From: Lachnospiraceae bacterium
GTDB lineage: Bacteria; Bacillota; Clostridia; Lachnospirales; Lachnospiraceae
Assembly: GCA_910575275.1 (NCBI GenBank)
Contig: CAJTEE010000008.1
Location: 23,525-87,524 of the forward strand
Length of the DNA stretch: 64,000 nt
Reading direction: 5' to 3'
The position numbers were made by a program, and so were the translations under genes. Below the pieces are notes generated by a model that worked only from the letters and a program-made list of their open reading frames with translations, ran no database searches and was not told the origin of the DNA. Each line of letters opens with the position of its first letter. Positions within the stretch are counted from its first letter, which is position 1. Of this stretch, positions 35,382-45,369 are shown piece by piece.

Positions 35382-36581
35382 ATGAAATATAAGACCCGTT
35401 TTTTTGCATTTTTTTCTGTCATGGTCCTGTTTAATCTCGCTGCGAATTTTGCCCATCCGGTGACGCCGACCGTCATCAAGGACTTAAATCTGCATGACTA
35501 CATGTTTGGTGTGGCGCTGGCGGCCATGATGCTTACCAACTTCCTTTTATCACCGTTCTGGGGAAAGATCAACGTCTACATCTCCTCCCGGGTCTCGCTC
35601 CTCATCTGCTGCAGCGGATATGGGATCGCGCAGATCTGGTTTGCGTATGCGACGACCGAGCTGATGATTGTCCTAGCGCGCATGTTTGCCGGCCTATTTA
35701 CCGGCGGTATATTTGTGAGCTTTCTCACGTATATTGTCAATATGGCCAAGCCCGAGGACCAGGCAAAATATCTGACAATCAATGCGACCGTAAAGAGCGT
35801 GGCCGGCGCGTTCGGCTATATGGTGGGCGGCCTGTTGGGAGAGGTCTCTGTGAAGCTGGCATTCCTCGTTCAGGCGGGCACGCTTCTTGCTGTGGCAGTG
35901 GGGTTCTTCCTGATCTGCGAATCGGACAGCAGCCAGGGGCTTGGAGAGGTTTCGGGACAGCAGCTTGTTCGGGAGGCGAATCCATTCAAGGCATTTTTGG
36001 ACAGCCGCGAGTTTATGTGTACGGCCTTTGTACTGCTGTTTGCAGTCAACATCCTGATCAATTTTGGAAACACCGCCTTCGATCAGGCATTTAACTACTA
36101 TTTAAAGGATGTACTCGGTCTGACCTCCTCTTACAATGGGATCATCAAGGCGGCAGTCGGCTTTGTCTCCTTTGTCGCCAACATGACACTCTGCATCTGG
36201 ATCATTTCGAAGACCAAGATCCGGCGCTCCATGGTGCTTCTGGTTCTGGTCTGCGCACTCTCAGCCCTGGGAACGGCGCTTCCGGTCAACATCGGGATTT
36301 TTATCCTGTTCAGTGTGATTGTCTATGCCGGATATTCGGTCAGCGTGCCGGTGCTGCAGAATATGGTGGCCGCCCAGGCAGATCCTGCCCAGAGAAACCT
36401 GGTTATGGGCTTTTTTAACGCGACGCAGTCGCTCGGCAGCATTGCGGGCTCCCTGACGGCCGGCTTCATCTACTCGCTTCACGTAAAGCTGCCGTTCGTG
36501 TGCACCTGCCTGATCTACTTTATCGGCGTGCTGGCAGCCCTTGGGTATGCGCTGACCAAAAAGCGGAATTCCTTACAATAA
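35382..36581 (+). CDS. Major facilitator superfamily transporter
   Basis: A 399-residue integral membrane protein with about twelve hydrophobic segments. The loop between helices 2 and 3 reads SPFWGKINVYISSR, a variant of the MFS GxLaDRxGRR motif. LARMFAGLFTGGIFVSFLTYI and FFNATQSLGSIAGSLTAGFIY resemble drug-efflux (DHA1) members. Substrate and direction cannot be told from sequence. It follows a hairpin after the flavodiiron gene, so it may be a separate unit or a read-through gene. The start ATG at 35382 has AAAGGAAAG nearby. Confidence 0.85.
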   Translation: MKYKTRFFAFFSVMVLFNLAANFAHPVTPTVIKDLNLHDYMFGVALAAMMLTNFLLSPFWGKINVYISSRVSLLICCSGYGIAQIWFAYATTELMIVLARMFAGLFTGGIFVSFLTYIVNMAKPEDQAKYLTINATVKSVAGAFGYMVGGLLGEVSVKLAFLVQAGTLLAVAVGFFLICESDSSQGLGEVSGQQLVREANPFKAFLDSREFMCTAFVLLFAVNILINFGNTAFDQAFNYYLKDVLGLTSSYNGIIKAAVGFVSFVANMTLCIWIISKTKIRRSMVLLVLVCALSALGTALPVNIGIFILFSVIVYAGYSVSVPVLQNMVAAQADPAQRNLVMGFFNATQSLGSIAGSLTAGFIYSLHVKLPFVCTCLIYFIGVLAALGYALTKKRNSLQ

Positions 36582-36770
36582 CCCTACAAAAATCCTACGG
36601 AAACCGTACGGAAATCATACAATATTATTTCAACCCCTGTTTTGCCGCAAATATACCGTTTTTTGATAGAAACTGTTCACAATTTAAACATAAATCGCTG
36701 TTAAAATTCTCCTCATAACAAATGAATCCCAAATTTAAAAAGCTTATGTTCAAGGAGGTAAAGATTGATT

Positions 36771-37355
36771 ATGAGAAAAAGATGTATAACGGCGGCGCTT
36801 GCGGCGCTGATGACGGCGGCGATGGGGATGACAGCATTTGCGGGACAGTGGCAGCAGGATTCACACGGCTGGCGCTGGCAGAACGATGACGGGAGCTATG
36901 CGGCGAACGGCTGGTTTTGGCTGGATGGCAACCGCGACGGTGTAAGCGAGTGCTATTATATCGCGGCGGATACGTATATGGCGGCAGACACAAAGACAGC
37001 AGACGGCTATACGGTGAATAAGGATGGCGCATGGGTGGAAAACGGCGCAGTCGTCACGAAGGTCGCTCAGAATGAGCCGGACGATACGGAGCCGGAGGAG
37101 ACGTACCAGGATTACAGCAGGGAAAGCCTGGTCGGCAGCTATTATTCGGAGAAAAAGGGAAGCACGCTGGACCTTTATCTGGGGATGGGAGACGGGCTTG
37201 CGGGCCGTTATGAAAACGGAGACAGCGGCTCGATCCGGATGTACGATTTCAAGAAGGTGAATGACAAAAAATATAAAGATTCCAGGACAAACCATGTGAT
37301 GGATATCTTGGAGGACGGTTCACTGGTGATCGGCAACGAGACCTTTATCCAGTAA
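36771..37355 (+). CDS. Secreted protein with choline-binding-like wall repeat
   Basis: A 194-residue exported protein with a signal peptide (MRKRCITAALAALM, cleavage near AFA-GQW). One to two aromatic Gly-Trp repeats of the cell-wall-binding/choline-binding type follow (HGWRWQNDDGSYAANGWFWL, then GYTVNKDGAWVENG). Next are an acidic linker and an unrecognised C-terminal domain (SLVGSYYSEKKGSTLDLYLG). AGGAGG lies 12 bases before this ATG but only 6 before an in-frame TTG at 36765, so the start is uncertain by two codons. Anchoring to wall polymers is inferred; no partner gene is evident. Confidence 0.78.
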   Translation: MRKRCITAALAALMTAAMGMTAFAGQWQQDSHGWRWQNDDGSYAANGWFWLDGNRDGVSECYYIAADTYMAADTKTADGYTVNKDGAWVENGAVVTKVAQNEPDDTEPEETYQDYSRESLVGSYYSEKKGSTLDLYLGMGDGLAGRYENGDSGSIRMYDFKKVNDKKYKDSRTNHVMDILEDGSLVIGNETFIQ

Positions 37356-37405
37356 ACCAAAAAGGAACCGGGGGCTTTCACTGCGCCTCCGGTTCCTTTT
37401 TGGTT
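37355..37405. terminator. Bidirectional terminator
   Basis: A perfect 17-bp stem (37355-37371 with 37389-37405), with its A-run on one arm and T-run on the other, lies between convergent genes. It serves both the secreted-protein gene and the pot operon. Confidence 0.9.
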
Positions 37406-37415
37406 TTGTTTATGC

Positions 37416-39335
37416 CTACTGCGCCTTGATTTCCTTCCACAGCGCCCCGTAGAGATCATCCGCTTCGGTCCCCAGATACCGATATACCTCCGAATTCACA
37501 AGGGAAGAAACGTCGGGAAAGACTTGGGTATTTTCCCTGTACGCGGGGGCGAGAAGCGCAAAGGCGGCCGCATTCGGTGTCGCGTAGGTGATGTATTCAA
37601 AGTTCTTTTTGGCAATGTCAGGGCGGCAGAGGAAGTTGATCCATTTCTCGGCGTTCTCTTTGTTTCTCGCGTTATAGGGGATGACCCAGGAGTCGATCCA
37701 GATGTTGGTGCCCTCTGTAGGGATGACATAGGTAAGCTCATAGTCGAGCCCCAGCGCCTCGGCCTCCTCCTGCAGGTACAAAAGCTCGCCGGAGTAGATG
37801 ACCCCTACGGCGGCTTCGCCGTTTAACATTTTATCACGGACCTGGTCGACGACGTACGCCTGCACAAGCGGCTTTTGTGCAAGCAAGAGATCCCGCGCCT
37901 CGCGAAGCTCTGCCTCATCCGTCGAGTTCATGGAATAGCCGAGCCGCTTTAAGGCAACCATAAACGCGTCGCGCACGCTGTCCTGCATAAGGATTTCCCC
38001 CCGGTAGCGTGGGTCCCAGAGATCGGCCCAGCCTGTAGGCGGCGAAATTCCCAATTCCTCAAGCCGCCTGGAGTTATAGAGGATGCCCACGGTCCCCCAG
38101 CAGTACGGCACCGCGTAGAGGTTTCCGGGATCAAATTCCTCAGAGCGGGTAAAATACTCCTCCCCGATGTTGGCGGCGTTAGGGATATTGTCGTAATTTA
38201 GTTCCGCCAGGAGCTCGTTTTCCGCCATCCGCTGGATCATATAATCGGAAGGGCAGACGGCGTCATATTGAATCGCGCCGGCCTCGATGACCGGATACAT
38301 CTCCTCATTGGTATCAAACAGATCATAGGTCACATGGATCCCGGTTTCTTCCTCAAACTGGGCGATCACGCTTTCGTCGATGTATTCGCCCCAGTTGTAG
38401 ACGAACAGCTCGTCAGAATGGGTTGAGGCGAAATGGCGAAACGAAGTGTAGCCAACGCCTATGCAGACGAGAAAGGCGGCGCCGATCATGGCGGTACGCC
38501 TGAAGGCAGTGCCGAAGGAAGTCTGTCTGCCCTCGCGTCTGTCTTCTTTCGGCGCTTTTGCCGGAGCAAAGTTCGTGATCAGCAGAAGCGCAAGCACGGT
38601 TGTGAAGATCACCGTGGACAAGGCATACATGGAGGGCTTGATCCCGCGGCGGACCTCGCTGTAGATCAGGGTTGAGAGCGTGTTGATCCCGGCCCCGCGT
38701 GTAAAATGCGTGATGATGAAGTCATCAAGGGACATGGTAAACGCCATCAGAAAGCCGGAAATCACACCAGGCAGGATGTCCGGGAACACCACCTTAAAAA
38801 ATGCCTGTACCGGCCCGGCGCCGAGGTCCATGGCCGCCTCGTAGGCGTAGCGGCTCGTCTGCTTCAGCTTTGGCAGCACGCTTAACATGACGTAGGGGAC
38901 GTTGAAGGTGATGTGCGCCAGCAGGATGGTCTTAAAGCCCAGCGAGATCCCGAACGCGATAAACATGAGCATCAGAGAGATGCCGGTCACAATATCGGAG
39001 TTCAGCATCGGGATATTGTTCAGTCCCATAAACAAGGTCTGCGGCAGCTTTTTCATGCCGTTGACGCCGATGGCCGCCACTGTCCCTAAAACGGTGGCGA
39101 TGAGGGCCGACAAAAAGGCGATCAGAAGCGTGTTGTAGAGGGCATCCATGATCGCGGCGCTCTCAAACATATGCCGGTACCATTCGAAGGTAAAGCCGCC
39201 CCACTGCGAGCGGGATTTTGAACTGTTGAACGAAAGCACCATCATGACCGCGATCGGCGCATAGAGGAAGATCAGCGTAAAAACCAGATAAAAATCTTCA
39301 AAAAAACGTTTCAGCCTGCTTTGGATCGTTTTCAT
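37416..39335 (-). CDS. potCD: Fused spermidine/putrescine ABC permease and binding protein (PotC-PotD)
   Basis: A 639-residue fusion. Residues 1-265 are a PotC-type permease with the EAA loop EAAMDLGAGPVQAFFKVVFPDI. After a charged linker and a further helix (about 283-303), residues 312-639 are a PotD-type binding protein (VYNWGEYIDESVIAQFEEET, YDAVCPSDYMIQRM, GVIYSGELLYLQ). The helix tethers the binding domain outside the membrane, replacing a lipoprotein anchor. It imports polyamines with PotB and PotA from the same operon. The start overlaps the potB stop. Confidence 0.92.
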   Translation of the reverse strand: MKTIQSRLKRFFEDFYLVFTLIFLYAPIAVMMVLSFNSSKSRSQWGGFTFEWYRHMFESAAIMDALYNTLLIAFLSALIATVLGTVAAIGVNGMKKLPQTLFMGLNNIPMLNSDIVTGISLMLMFIAFGISLGFKTILLAHITFNVPYVMLSVLPKLKQTSRYAYEAAMDLGAGPVQAFFKVVFPDILPGVISGFLMAFTMSLDDFIITHFTRGAGINTLSTLIYSEVRRGIKPSMYALSTVIFTTVLALLLITNFAPAKAPKEDRREGRQTSFGTAFRRTAMIGAAFLVCIGVGYTSFRHFASTHSDELFVYNWGEYIDESVIAQFEEETGIHVTYDLFDTNEEMYPVIEAGAIQYDAVCPSDYMIQRMAENELLAELNYDNIPNAANIGEEYFTRSEEFDPGNLYAVPYCWGTVGILYNSRRLEELGISPPTGWADLWDPRYRGEILMQDSVRDAFMVALKRLGYSMNSTDEAELREARDLLLAQKPLVQAYVVDQVRDKMLNGEAAVGVIYSGELLYLQEEAEALGLDYELTYVIPTEGTNIWIDSWVIPYNARNKENAEKWINFLCRPDIAKKNFEYITYATPNAAAFALLAPAYRENTQVFPDVSSLVNSEVYRYLGTEADDLYGALWKEIKAQ

Positions 39336-40156
39336 CAGAGTGCGGTTCCCTCCCCGTTTTTATCATATTTGGCGACAAAGGTCATGCTGATTAAGATAAA
39401 GATCATGAGAACCATCGAAAGGCCGGCCCCTAGATTCCAGTTACTCCCCCGCGTAAATTCCTGTTCGATCACGTTGCCGATTAAGAGGATTTTGCTGCCT
39501 CCCAGGAGATTGGAGATCACAAAGGTCGTAAGAGCCGGGATAAAGACCATGGTGATCCCGCTGATGATGCCGGGGACGCTTAAAGGAAGAAGGATCCTGA
39601 TAAGCGTCTGGAACGGGCCGGCGCCTAAGTCACGGGCGGCGTTTATGACATTGTCGTCGATCTTGGCCAGCGTATTATAGACCGGCAGCACCATAAAGGG
39701 CAGGAAATTATAGACCATACCGAGAACGATCGCGGCCGGTGTATTGATAATAGAAAGGGCCGGCAGGCCCAAAATCCCCAAAAGTGCATTGATCACGCCG
39801 TTTTTTTCGAGGAGCGTCTGCCAGGCCATGGTCCGCAAAAGGAAGTTCATCCACATCGGGAGAATGAAGACAAACAGGATAAAGCTGCCTCTCCCGATCC
39901 GGCGTCCGCGCAGGATGAGTGCAAGCGGGAAAGCGATCAGAAGGCAGAGAAATGTGCTGACAGCCGAAAGGAGCAGGGAAAGGACAAGCGCCTTTCGGTG
40001 CTCGGGCGTCGCGATCGCAAGGACGTTTGCCAGGGTAAAGGTGCCGCTCCGGTCTGTTAGGCCGTAGCAGAATACCATGAACAGCGGGATCGCGATGAAG
40101 CCGGCCATCCAGAGCCCATAAGGGAGGGCAAGGAGAGATGTTTTCTTTTTATTCAT
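39335..40156 (-). CDS. potB: Spermidine/putrescine ABC permease PotB
   Basis: A 273-residue permease with six predicted helices. The EAA-type loop is [22 protein letters not shown], and the N-terminal half has [20 protein letters not shown], typical of PotB. It pairs with the PotC part of the downstream fusion. The ATG at 40156 has AGGAGG 12 bases upstream; an in-frame ATG at 40177 would add seven residues that include the Shine-Dalgarno. It overlaps potA by 8 bases. Confidence 0.92.
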   Translation of the reverse strand: MNKKKTSLLALPYGLWMAGFIAIPLFMVFCYGLTDRSGTFTLANVLAIATPEHRKALVLSLLLSAVSTFLCLLIAFPLALILRGRRIGRGSFILFVFILPMWMNFLLRTMAWQTLLEKNGVINALLGILGLPALSIINTPAAIVLGMVYNFLPFMVLPVYNTLAKIDDNVINAARDLGAGPFQTLIRILLPLSVPGIISGITMVFIPALTTFVISNLLGGSKILLIGNVIEQEFTRGSNWNLGAGLSMVLMIFILISMTFVAKYDKNGEGTAL

Positions 40157-41225
40157 TGACGCCGACTGCCTCCTCATCCTCAGATTCCGGTTTGTTCATG
40201 ATCTGGATATCGAACGGGTCCACATGGATTCCGACCTCCTGTCCCACCGGGAACATGTCCGTACTGTGGACCAGCCACTCATAGCCGTTCGGCGTCGTCA
40301 CCTCCATCTCATAATGAACGCCCTTGAAGATGAGGTGAGTGACAATGCCTGTAAGCGTTCCCTCCGAGGGCTTTACAAGATCAATGTCCTCGGGACGGAT
40401 GACCACGTCCACGGGCTTATTGACGCCAAAGCCCTTATCCACACAGGCGAATTTTGCGCCGAAGATCTCCACAAGCTCGTCATGGAGCATGGTTCCGTCC
40501 ACGATGTTGCTCTCTCCGATAAAGTCGGCGACAAACGCATTCTCCGGCTCGTTATAGATCTGCTCGGGCGTACCCATCTGCTGGATGTAGCCCTGGTTCA
40601 TGACCACGATCGTATCTGACATCGTCAACGCCTCCTCCTGGTCATGCGTTACATAGATAAACGTGATCCCGAGCTCGTTTTTTAAACGTATGAGCTCGTA
40701 CTGCATGTCCTGGCGGAGCTTCAGATCGAGCGCGCCGAGCGGTTCGTCAAGCAGCAAAAGCTTTGGCTCGTTGACAATGGCCCGTGCAATGGCGATCCGC
40801 TGCTGCTGGCCGCCGCTTAAGGAATCCACGCTGCGGTTTTCGAAGCCGCTCAGATTGACAAGCTTTAAGGCATATTGAATTTTGTCCTGAATGTAGTCTT
40901 TGGACTTTCCCTTGATTTTCAGGCCAAAGGCGATGTTTTCGGCGATGTTCATGTGGCTGAAAAGCGCATATTTTTGAAACACCGTGTTGAGCTGGCGCCG
41001 GTTGGGCGGCATATCGGTAATGTTTTCGCCGTTAAAAATGACGCTTCCCGCATCGGGCCTTTCAAAGCCGCCGATAATCCGCAGCGTCGTCGTTTTGCCG
41101 CAGCCGCTCGGCCCCAGAAGTGTGACAAAAGAATTTTCCCTGACAGAGAGGTTTAAGTCGTCTAAAACTAACTCCCCGTCGAAGCTTTTGCTTATATGAA
41201 CCAGATCAATCAAAGACGGATGCAT
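40149..41225 (-). CDS. potA: Spermidine/putrescine ABC ATPase PotA
   Basis: A 358-residue ATPase with Walker [10 protein letters not shown], signature LSGGQQQR, Walker [13 protein letters not shown] and H-loop [10 protein letters not shown]-terminal TOBE domain ([12 protein letters not shown]) completes the PotA/MalK-type layout. It powers polyamine uptake through PotB and PotCD. The ATG at 41225 has AAAGGAG six bases upstream; the open frame back to 41249 includes that site. It is the first gene of the operon, with a promoter in the divergent region. Confidence 0.93.
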   Translation of the reverse strand: MHPSLIDLVHISKSFDGELVLDDLNLSVRENSFVTLLGPSGCGKTTTLRIIGGFERPDAGSVIFNGENITDMPPNRRQLNTVFQKYALFSHMNIAENIAFGLKIKGKSKDYIQDKIQYALKLVNLSGFENRSVDSLSGGQQQRIAIARAIVNEPKLLLLDEPLGALDLKLRQDMQYELIRLKNELGITFIYVTHDQEEALTMSDTIVVMNQGYIQQMGTPEQIYNEPENAFVADFIGESNIVDGTMLHDELVEIFGAKFACVDKGFGVNKPVDVVIRPEDIDLVKPSEGTLTGIVTHLIFKGVHYEMEVTTPNGYEWLVHSTDMFPVGQEVGIHVDPFDIQIMNKPESEDEEAVGVNE

Positions 41226-41256
41226 GGCTTTCTCCTTTCGTAGGGACAATCACTTT

Positions 41257-41286
41257 AATTTACGCATGGATAGCAGAGAATGTCAA
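41257..41286 (-). promoter_or_regulatory. Promoter of the pot operon
   Basis: On the minus strand, consensus TTGACA (complement of 41281-41286), an 18-base spacer and TAAATT (complement of 41257-41262), 32 bases before the potA start. Confidence 0.65.
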
Positions 41287-41320
41287 TAGATTTCTGCTGC
41301 ATTTTTCTATAAATTTTCAG

Positions 41321-41349
41321 TTAACAAATGGACCCGGTTGTGGTAGAAT
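41321..41349 (+). promoter_or_regulatory. Promoter of the lactonase-aroC-rpiB operon
   Basis: TTAACA (41321-41326), 17-base spacer and TAGAAT (41344-41349), 36 bases before the lactonase start codon. It is back to back with the pot promoter. Confidence 0.7.
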
Positions 41350-41384
41350 AAACGTAACTTTGAAAACGAAGGGGAGAGGAACCT

Positions 41385-42437
41385 ATGACTGGAAAATATA
41401 TGGCCTATGTGGGCTCGTATTCCTACACGGGCAAGGCAAAGGGAATCACGGTTTACGATGTGGATGTCGAGGAAGGAAGGTTTATATACCGGTGCGAGAT
41501 CGAAGTATCAAATTCCTCCTATGTACAGGCCTCAAGAGACGGAAAAACGTTATATTCGATCACGGACGACGGGGTCGTATCGTTTCGGATCCTGGAAAAC
41601 GGCAGCCTTTCAAAGCTGGGAAACGCTAAGATTAAGGGAATGCGCGGCTGTCATCTCTCCACGAGCGCCGATGATAAATACATTTTTGTCTCCGGGTATC
41701 ACGATGGAAAGGTGACGGTCTTAAAGCTCAACGAGGACGGCTCGGTGGGCCGAATCACGGACGGCGTTTACCATAAAGGCCTGGGGAGTGTGGCAGAGCG
41801 GAATTTTAGACCGCACGTAAGCTGCAGCCGTCTGACGCCCACCGGGAAATTTTTAATGGTGGCGGATCTGGGGATCGATCAGATCAAGATCTATCGGTTT
41901 GACAGAAACAAGGGGACGATCGCGTTAGTAGACGCAGTGCGCTGCGAGCTGGAGTCAGCGCCGCGCCGTTTTCTGTTTTCCCGCGATGGACGCTTTATGT
42001 ATGTAATCTATGAACTGAGAAATGTCATCGACGTATTTACCTATCAGCCAGGAGAGAGGACCCCGATTATAGAAAAGATCCAGATCATTCCGACGACGGA
42101 CAACACGACAAGCCTTTTGACCGCGGCCTGCGCAATGCGCTTCTCTCCGGATGAAAAGCATTTGTTCTGTACAAATGCCGGGGACAATACGATTACGATG
42201 TACGACCGTGACGAGCAGACGGGGCTCCTTAAGCTGCGCTTCTGCCTGCCAGTCAGCGGCGATTACCCGAAGGACATTGCCATCTTCCCGGATGGGAACC
42301 ATTTGGCCTCGATCAACCATGAGGGAGGGATCTCCTTCTTTCGGATCGATTACGAAAAGGGCCTCATGATCATGAGCGGGCGCAGCATTGAGGTGGACGA
42401 GCCGAACAGCTGCGAGATCGTACAGATAGGAGAGTAG
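41385..42437 (+). CDS. Lactonase-family beta-propeller (6-phosphogluconolactonase-like)
   Basis: A 350-residue seven-bladed propeller of the YbhE/Pgl lactonase family: YVGSYSYTGKAKGITVYDVD at the N-terminus, blades with NSSYVQASRDGKTLYSITDD, GRFMYVIYELRNVIDVF and FCTNAGDNTITMY. Family members hydrolyse 6-phosphogluconolactone, but many have other or unknown substrates. GGGGAGAGG precedes the ATG. It is followed four bases later by aroC, and with rpiB two genes on the operon touches the pentose phosphate/shikimate supply. Confidence 0.82.
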   Translation: MTGKYMAYVGSYSYTGKAKGITVYDVDVEEGRFIYRCEIEVSNSSYVQASRDGKTLYSITDDGVVSFRILENGSLSKLGNAKIKGMRGCHLSTSADDKYIFVSGYHDGKVTVLKLNEDGSVGRITDGVYHKGLGSVAERNFRPHVSCSRLTPTGKFLMVADLGIDQIKIYRFDRNKGTIALVDAVRCELESAPRRFLFSRDGRFMYVIYELRNVIDVFTYQPGERTPIIEKIQIIPTTDNTTSLLTAACAMRFSPDEKHLFCTNAGDNTITMYDRDEQTGLLKLRFCLPVSGDYPKDIAIFPDGNHLASINHEGGISFFRIDYEKGLMIMSGRSIEVDEPNSCEIVQIGE

Positions 42438-42441
42438 GAGT

Positions 42442-43563
42442 ATGGCGGCAGGTTCTGTAACAGGGACAATTTTTAAAGTGACGACCTGGGGAGAGTCCCA
42501 CGGGAAGGCCATCGGCGTTGTCGTCGATGGCTGCCCTGCGGGGCTGTCTCTATGTGAGGCGGACATTCAAGCCGTGTTGGACCGGAGAAGACCGGGTCAG
42601 AATCGATTTGCGACACAACGAAAAGAAGGGGATGAGGTCGAGCTTCTTTCAGGCGTCTTTGAGGGCAAAACGACAGGGACTCCGGTCTCGATGCTTGTTT
42701 GGAACAAGGATCAGCGTTCAAAGGACTATTCCCAGATTGCATCCTGCTATCGGCCAGGCCATGCCGACTATACCTTTGACCGGAAATTCGGCTTTCGTGA
42801 TTACCGTGGAGGCGGCCGGTCCTCGGCCAGAGAGACCATCGGCCGCGTGGCGGCCGGAGCGGTTGCCAAAAAGCTCTTAAAAGAGCTTGGAATTACGGTT
42901 TGTGCCTATGTGCAGTCAATCGGGCCGGTCTCGGTGGATTTGGCGCGTTTTGATCTTCAAGAAGCGGGAAACAATACGCTCTGTATGCCGGATGCAGCTG
43001 CCGCTTCTGCCGCGGCCGAATTTTTGGAGGCTAAAATGGCAGAACGGGACTCGGTGGGGGGCGTTGTGGAATGCGTGCTCTCGGGCCTCCCTGCGGGACT
43101 TGGAGAGCCGGTTTTTGAAAAGCTTGACGCGGCGCTTGCAAAGGCCATCCTCTCAATCGGTGCAGTTAAGGGGTTTGAGATCGGGGACGGCTTTCATGCG
43201 TCAAGGGCGGCTGGCTCGGAAAACAACGACGCATTTATCGCCGGAGCAGACGGAAAAATCCGCAAGGCGACCAACCATTCCGGCGGCGTTCTGGGCGGAT
43301 TAAGCGACGGCAGTGACGTGATTTTTCGTGCCGCCTTCAAACCGACGCCCTCGATCGCAAAGCCGCAGGCTACGGTCAATACAGATGGAGAGAACATAAA
43401 CCTGGAGATTCACGGGCGCCATGACCCGATCGTGGCGGTGCGGGCGGCCGTGGTCGTGGAGGCGATGGCGGCGCTTGTGGCGGCAGATCTGCTTTTGCTG
43501 TCCATGACGGCGCGCCTGGACAGGATCAAGACATTTTTTCAGACAAGGGAGGAGACCAAATGA
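42442..43563 (+). CDS. aroC: Chorismate synthase
   Basis: A 373-residue enzyme making chorismate from 5-enolpyruvylshikimate-3-phosphate with reduced FMN. All signature blocks are seen: [14 protein letters not shown] (with the active-site His) at the N-terminus, [33 protein letters not shown] with RSSARET, and the C-terminal [15 protein letters not shown] and [10 protein letters not shown]. Length is standard. It overlaps rpiB by four bases (ATGA), implying translational coupling. Confidence 0.97.
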   Translation: MAAGSVTGTIFKVTTWGESHGKAIGVVVDGCPAGLSLCEADIQAVLDRRRPGQNRFATQRKEGDEVELLSGVFEGKTTGTPVSMLVWNKDQRSKDYSQIASCYRPGHADYTFDRKFGFRDYRGGGRSSARETIGRVAAGAVAKKLLKELGITVCAYVQSIGPVSVDLARFDLQEAGNNTLCMPDAAAASAAAEFLEAKMAERDSVGGVVECVLSGLPAGLGEPVFEKLDAALAKAILSIGAVKGFEIGDGFHASRAAGSENNDAFIAGADGKIRKATNHSGGVLGGLSDGSDVIFRAAFKPTPSIAKPQATVNTDGENINLEIHGRHDPIVAVRAAVVVEAMAALVAADLLLLSMTARLDRIKTFFQTREETK

Positions 43564-44006
43564 GGATTGCAATTGGAAACGACCATTCCGCGGTGGAGCT
43601 TAAGAATATAATCAAGGAGCATCTGGAGAGCCGGGGCTTTGAGGTCCTGAATCTGGGAACGGACGGGCCGGAGAGCTGCGACTATCCGATGTACGGTGAA
43701 AAAGTCGGCCGCGCCGTTGTCACGGGCGAAGCCGACTTAGGAATTGCGATCTGCGGGACCGGCCTGGGAATCTCCCTGGCGGCCAACAAGGTAAGGGGCG
43801 TGCGCGCCTGTGTGTGCAGTGAGCCCTACACGGCCAGACTTTCCAGACAGCACAACAACGCCAATGTATTGTGCTTCGGCGCGCGCGTCGTGGGAAGCGA
43901 GCTGGCAAAGATGATCGTCGATGAGTGGCTGGACGCCGAATTTGCGGGCGGCCGCCATCAGAGACGCGTGGACATGATCATGGCGATCGAGGAAAAGGAC
44001 GCGTAG
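43560..44006 (+). CDS. rpiB: Ribose 5-phosphate isomerase B
   Basis: A 148-residue RpiB/LacAB sugar-phosphate isomerase. IAIGNDHSAVELKNII at the N-terminus holds the Asp-His pair, and ICGTGLGISLAANKVRGVRA and RQHNNANVLCFGAR are the catalytic and phosphate-binding blocks. It interconverts ribose and ribulose 5-phosphates. The active-site Cys is present (ICGTG), as in true RpiB. Last gene of its operon, convergent with aspartate kinase; I see no terminator in the 21-base gap. Confidence 0.93.
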   Translation: MRIAIGNDHSAVELKNIIKEHLESRGFEVLNLGTDGPESCDYPMYGEKVGRAVVTGEADLGIAICGTGLGISLAANKVRGVRACVCSEPYTARLSRQHNNANVLCFGARVVGSELAKMIVDEWLDAEFAGGRHQRRVDMIMAIEEKDA

Positions 44007-44027
44007 GAACACATCGGTTCCCCTCCC

Positions 44028-45347
44028 CTACACCGCGGTCTTTACAAAGATATCATAGATGGCGCGGATGGCATCCTCAAAGTCCTCGTTGCTGACGCCG
44101 ATGATGATGTTGAGCTCGCTGGAGCCCTGATCGATCATCTTGACATTGATTTTTGCATGGGCGAGGGCCGAGAAGATGCGGCCCGCCGTTCCGCGTGTGG
44201 ATTTCATGCCGCGGCCGACGACGGCGATGACGGCCAGCTCGGATTCCAGATCAATGGAGTCGGGGTGGACGGCGCGGTTGATGCCGGCAATGACGGCCTG
44301 CTCCTTTTCCTGGAATTCATCCTGGTGTACAAGGATCGACATGGTGTCAATGCCGGAGGGCATATGCTCAAAGGAGATGCTGCAGTCCTCAAAGACCTCT
44401 AACACCTTGCGGCCGAAGCCGATTTCCGAGTTCATCATTGCCTTGTCGATGTTGACCGCGCAGAACCCTTTCTTGCCGGCGACCCCGGTGATCGTATAAG
44501 CTGGCTTTTTGCTTGTATTTTCGACGATCATGGTTCCGGGGTCCTCGGGACGGTTGGTATTTTTGATGTTGATCGGGATGCCTGCCCTGCGGACCGGGAA
44601 GATCGCATCCTCGTGCAGCACGCTGGCCCCCATGTAGGCGAGCTCTCTGAGCTCCCTGTAGGTGATCGTCTCGATCTGTGCCGGATTGCTGATGATCCGA
44701 GGATCCGCGACCAGAAAGCCGGATACGTCGGTCCAGTTTTCATAGAGATCCGCGTTTACTGCGCGCGCGACGAGAGAGCCTGTGATGTCCGAGCCGCCGC
44801 GGGAGAAGGTTAAGATCGTCCCGTCGGGCGCCGCGCCGTAGAAGCCCGGGATGACGGCCTGCTTCATGGAAGCTAAGTGGGCCGCCAGCTCCTCGTTGGT
44901 CTTTTCGGAGAGAAAATTGCCGTCTGCGTCGAAACAGACCGCATCGGCGGCGTCCAAGAGCGGGAAACCGAGATAGTGGGCCATGATGATGCCGTTTAGG
45001 TATTCCCCGCGGGAGGCGGCATAGGGGCGGCCGGCCTTCTTGAGGAAGTCTTCTTCGATCTTCTTGAATTCAAAATCCAGGTTCAGGCTGAGGCCAAGCC
45101 CGTCGATGATGTCGTCGAAGCGTTTCTTGATCTGTTCGAGGAGGCGTTTATACGCCTGTCCGGATGAGGCGGCGTCATAGCACTGATACAAAAGATCCGT
45201 GACCTTACTGTCGTTGGAATCTCTCTTTCCCGGCGCGGACGGCACCACATAGCAGCGCGTCTTGTCAGCCGTGATGATGGATTTCGCTTTTTTAAACTGT
45301 CTGGCGCTCGCAAGAGAGCTTCCGCCGAATTTTACAACCTTTTTCAT
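44028..45347 (-). CDS. lysC: Aspartate kinase
   Basis: A 439-residue aspartokinase with KKVVKFGGSSLA at the N-terminus, FSRGGSDITGSLVARAVNAD in the kinase core, and two ACT domains at the C-terminus (AVNIDKAMMNSEIGFGRKVL and VVGRGMKSTRGTAGRIFSAL). It phosphorylates aspartate, the first step to lysine, threonine and methionine. The ATG at 45347 has GAGGAG 11 bases upstream; the ATG at 45356 is only two bases from that site. It lies 13 bases or so after the signal peptidase gene and is probably read from its promoter. Confidence 0.93.
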   Translation of the reverse strand: MKKVVKFGGSSLASARQFKKAKSIITADKTRCYVVPSAPGKRDSNDSKVTDLLYQCYDAASSGQAYKRLLEQIKKRFDDIIDGLGLSLNLDFEFKKIEEDFLKKAGRPYAASRGEYLNGIIMAHYLGFPLLDAADAVCFDADGNFLSEKTNEELAAHLASMKQAVIPGFYGAAPDGTILTFSRGGSDITGSLVARAVNADLYENWTDVSGFLVADPRIISNPAQIETITYRELRELAYMGASVLHEDAIFPVRRAGIPINIKNTNRPEDPGTMIVENTSKKPAYTITGVAGKKGFCAVNIDKAMMNSEIGFGRKVLEVFEDCSISFEHMPSGIDTMSILVHQDEFQEKEQAVIAGINRAVHPDSIDLESELAVIAVVGRGMKSTRGTAGRIFSALAHAKINVKMIDQGSSELNIIIGVSNEDFEDAIRAIYDIFVKTAV

Positions 45348-45369
45348 AATATGCATGTCTCCTCAGTAT

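Noticed and set aside
43058-43063. Short G runs in aroC (and at about 52008-52013 in the deacetylase) as slippage sites
   Set aside because: They are six G at most, in frame in intact conserved genes, and below the length usually linked to switching.
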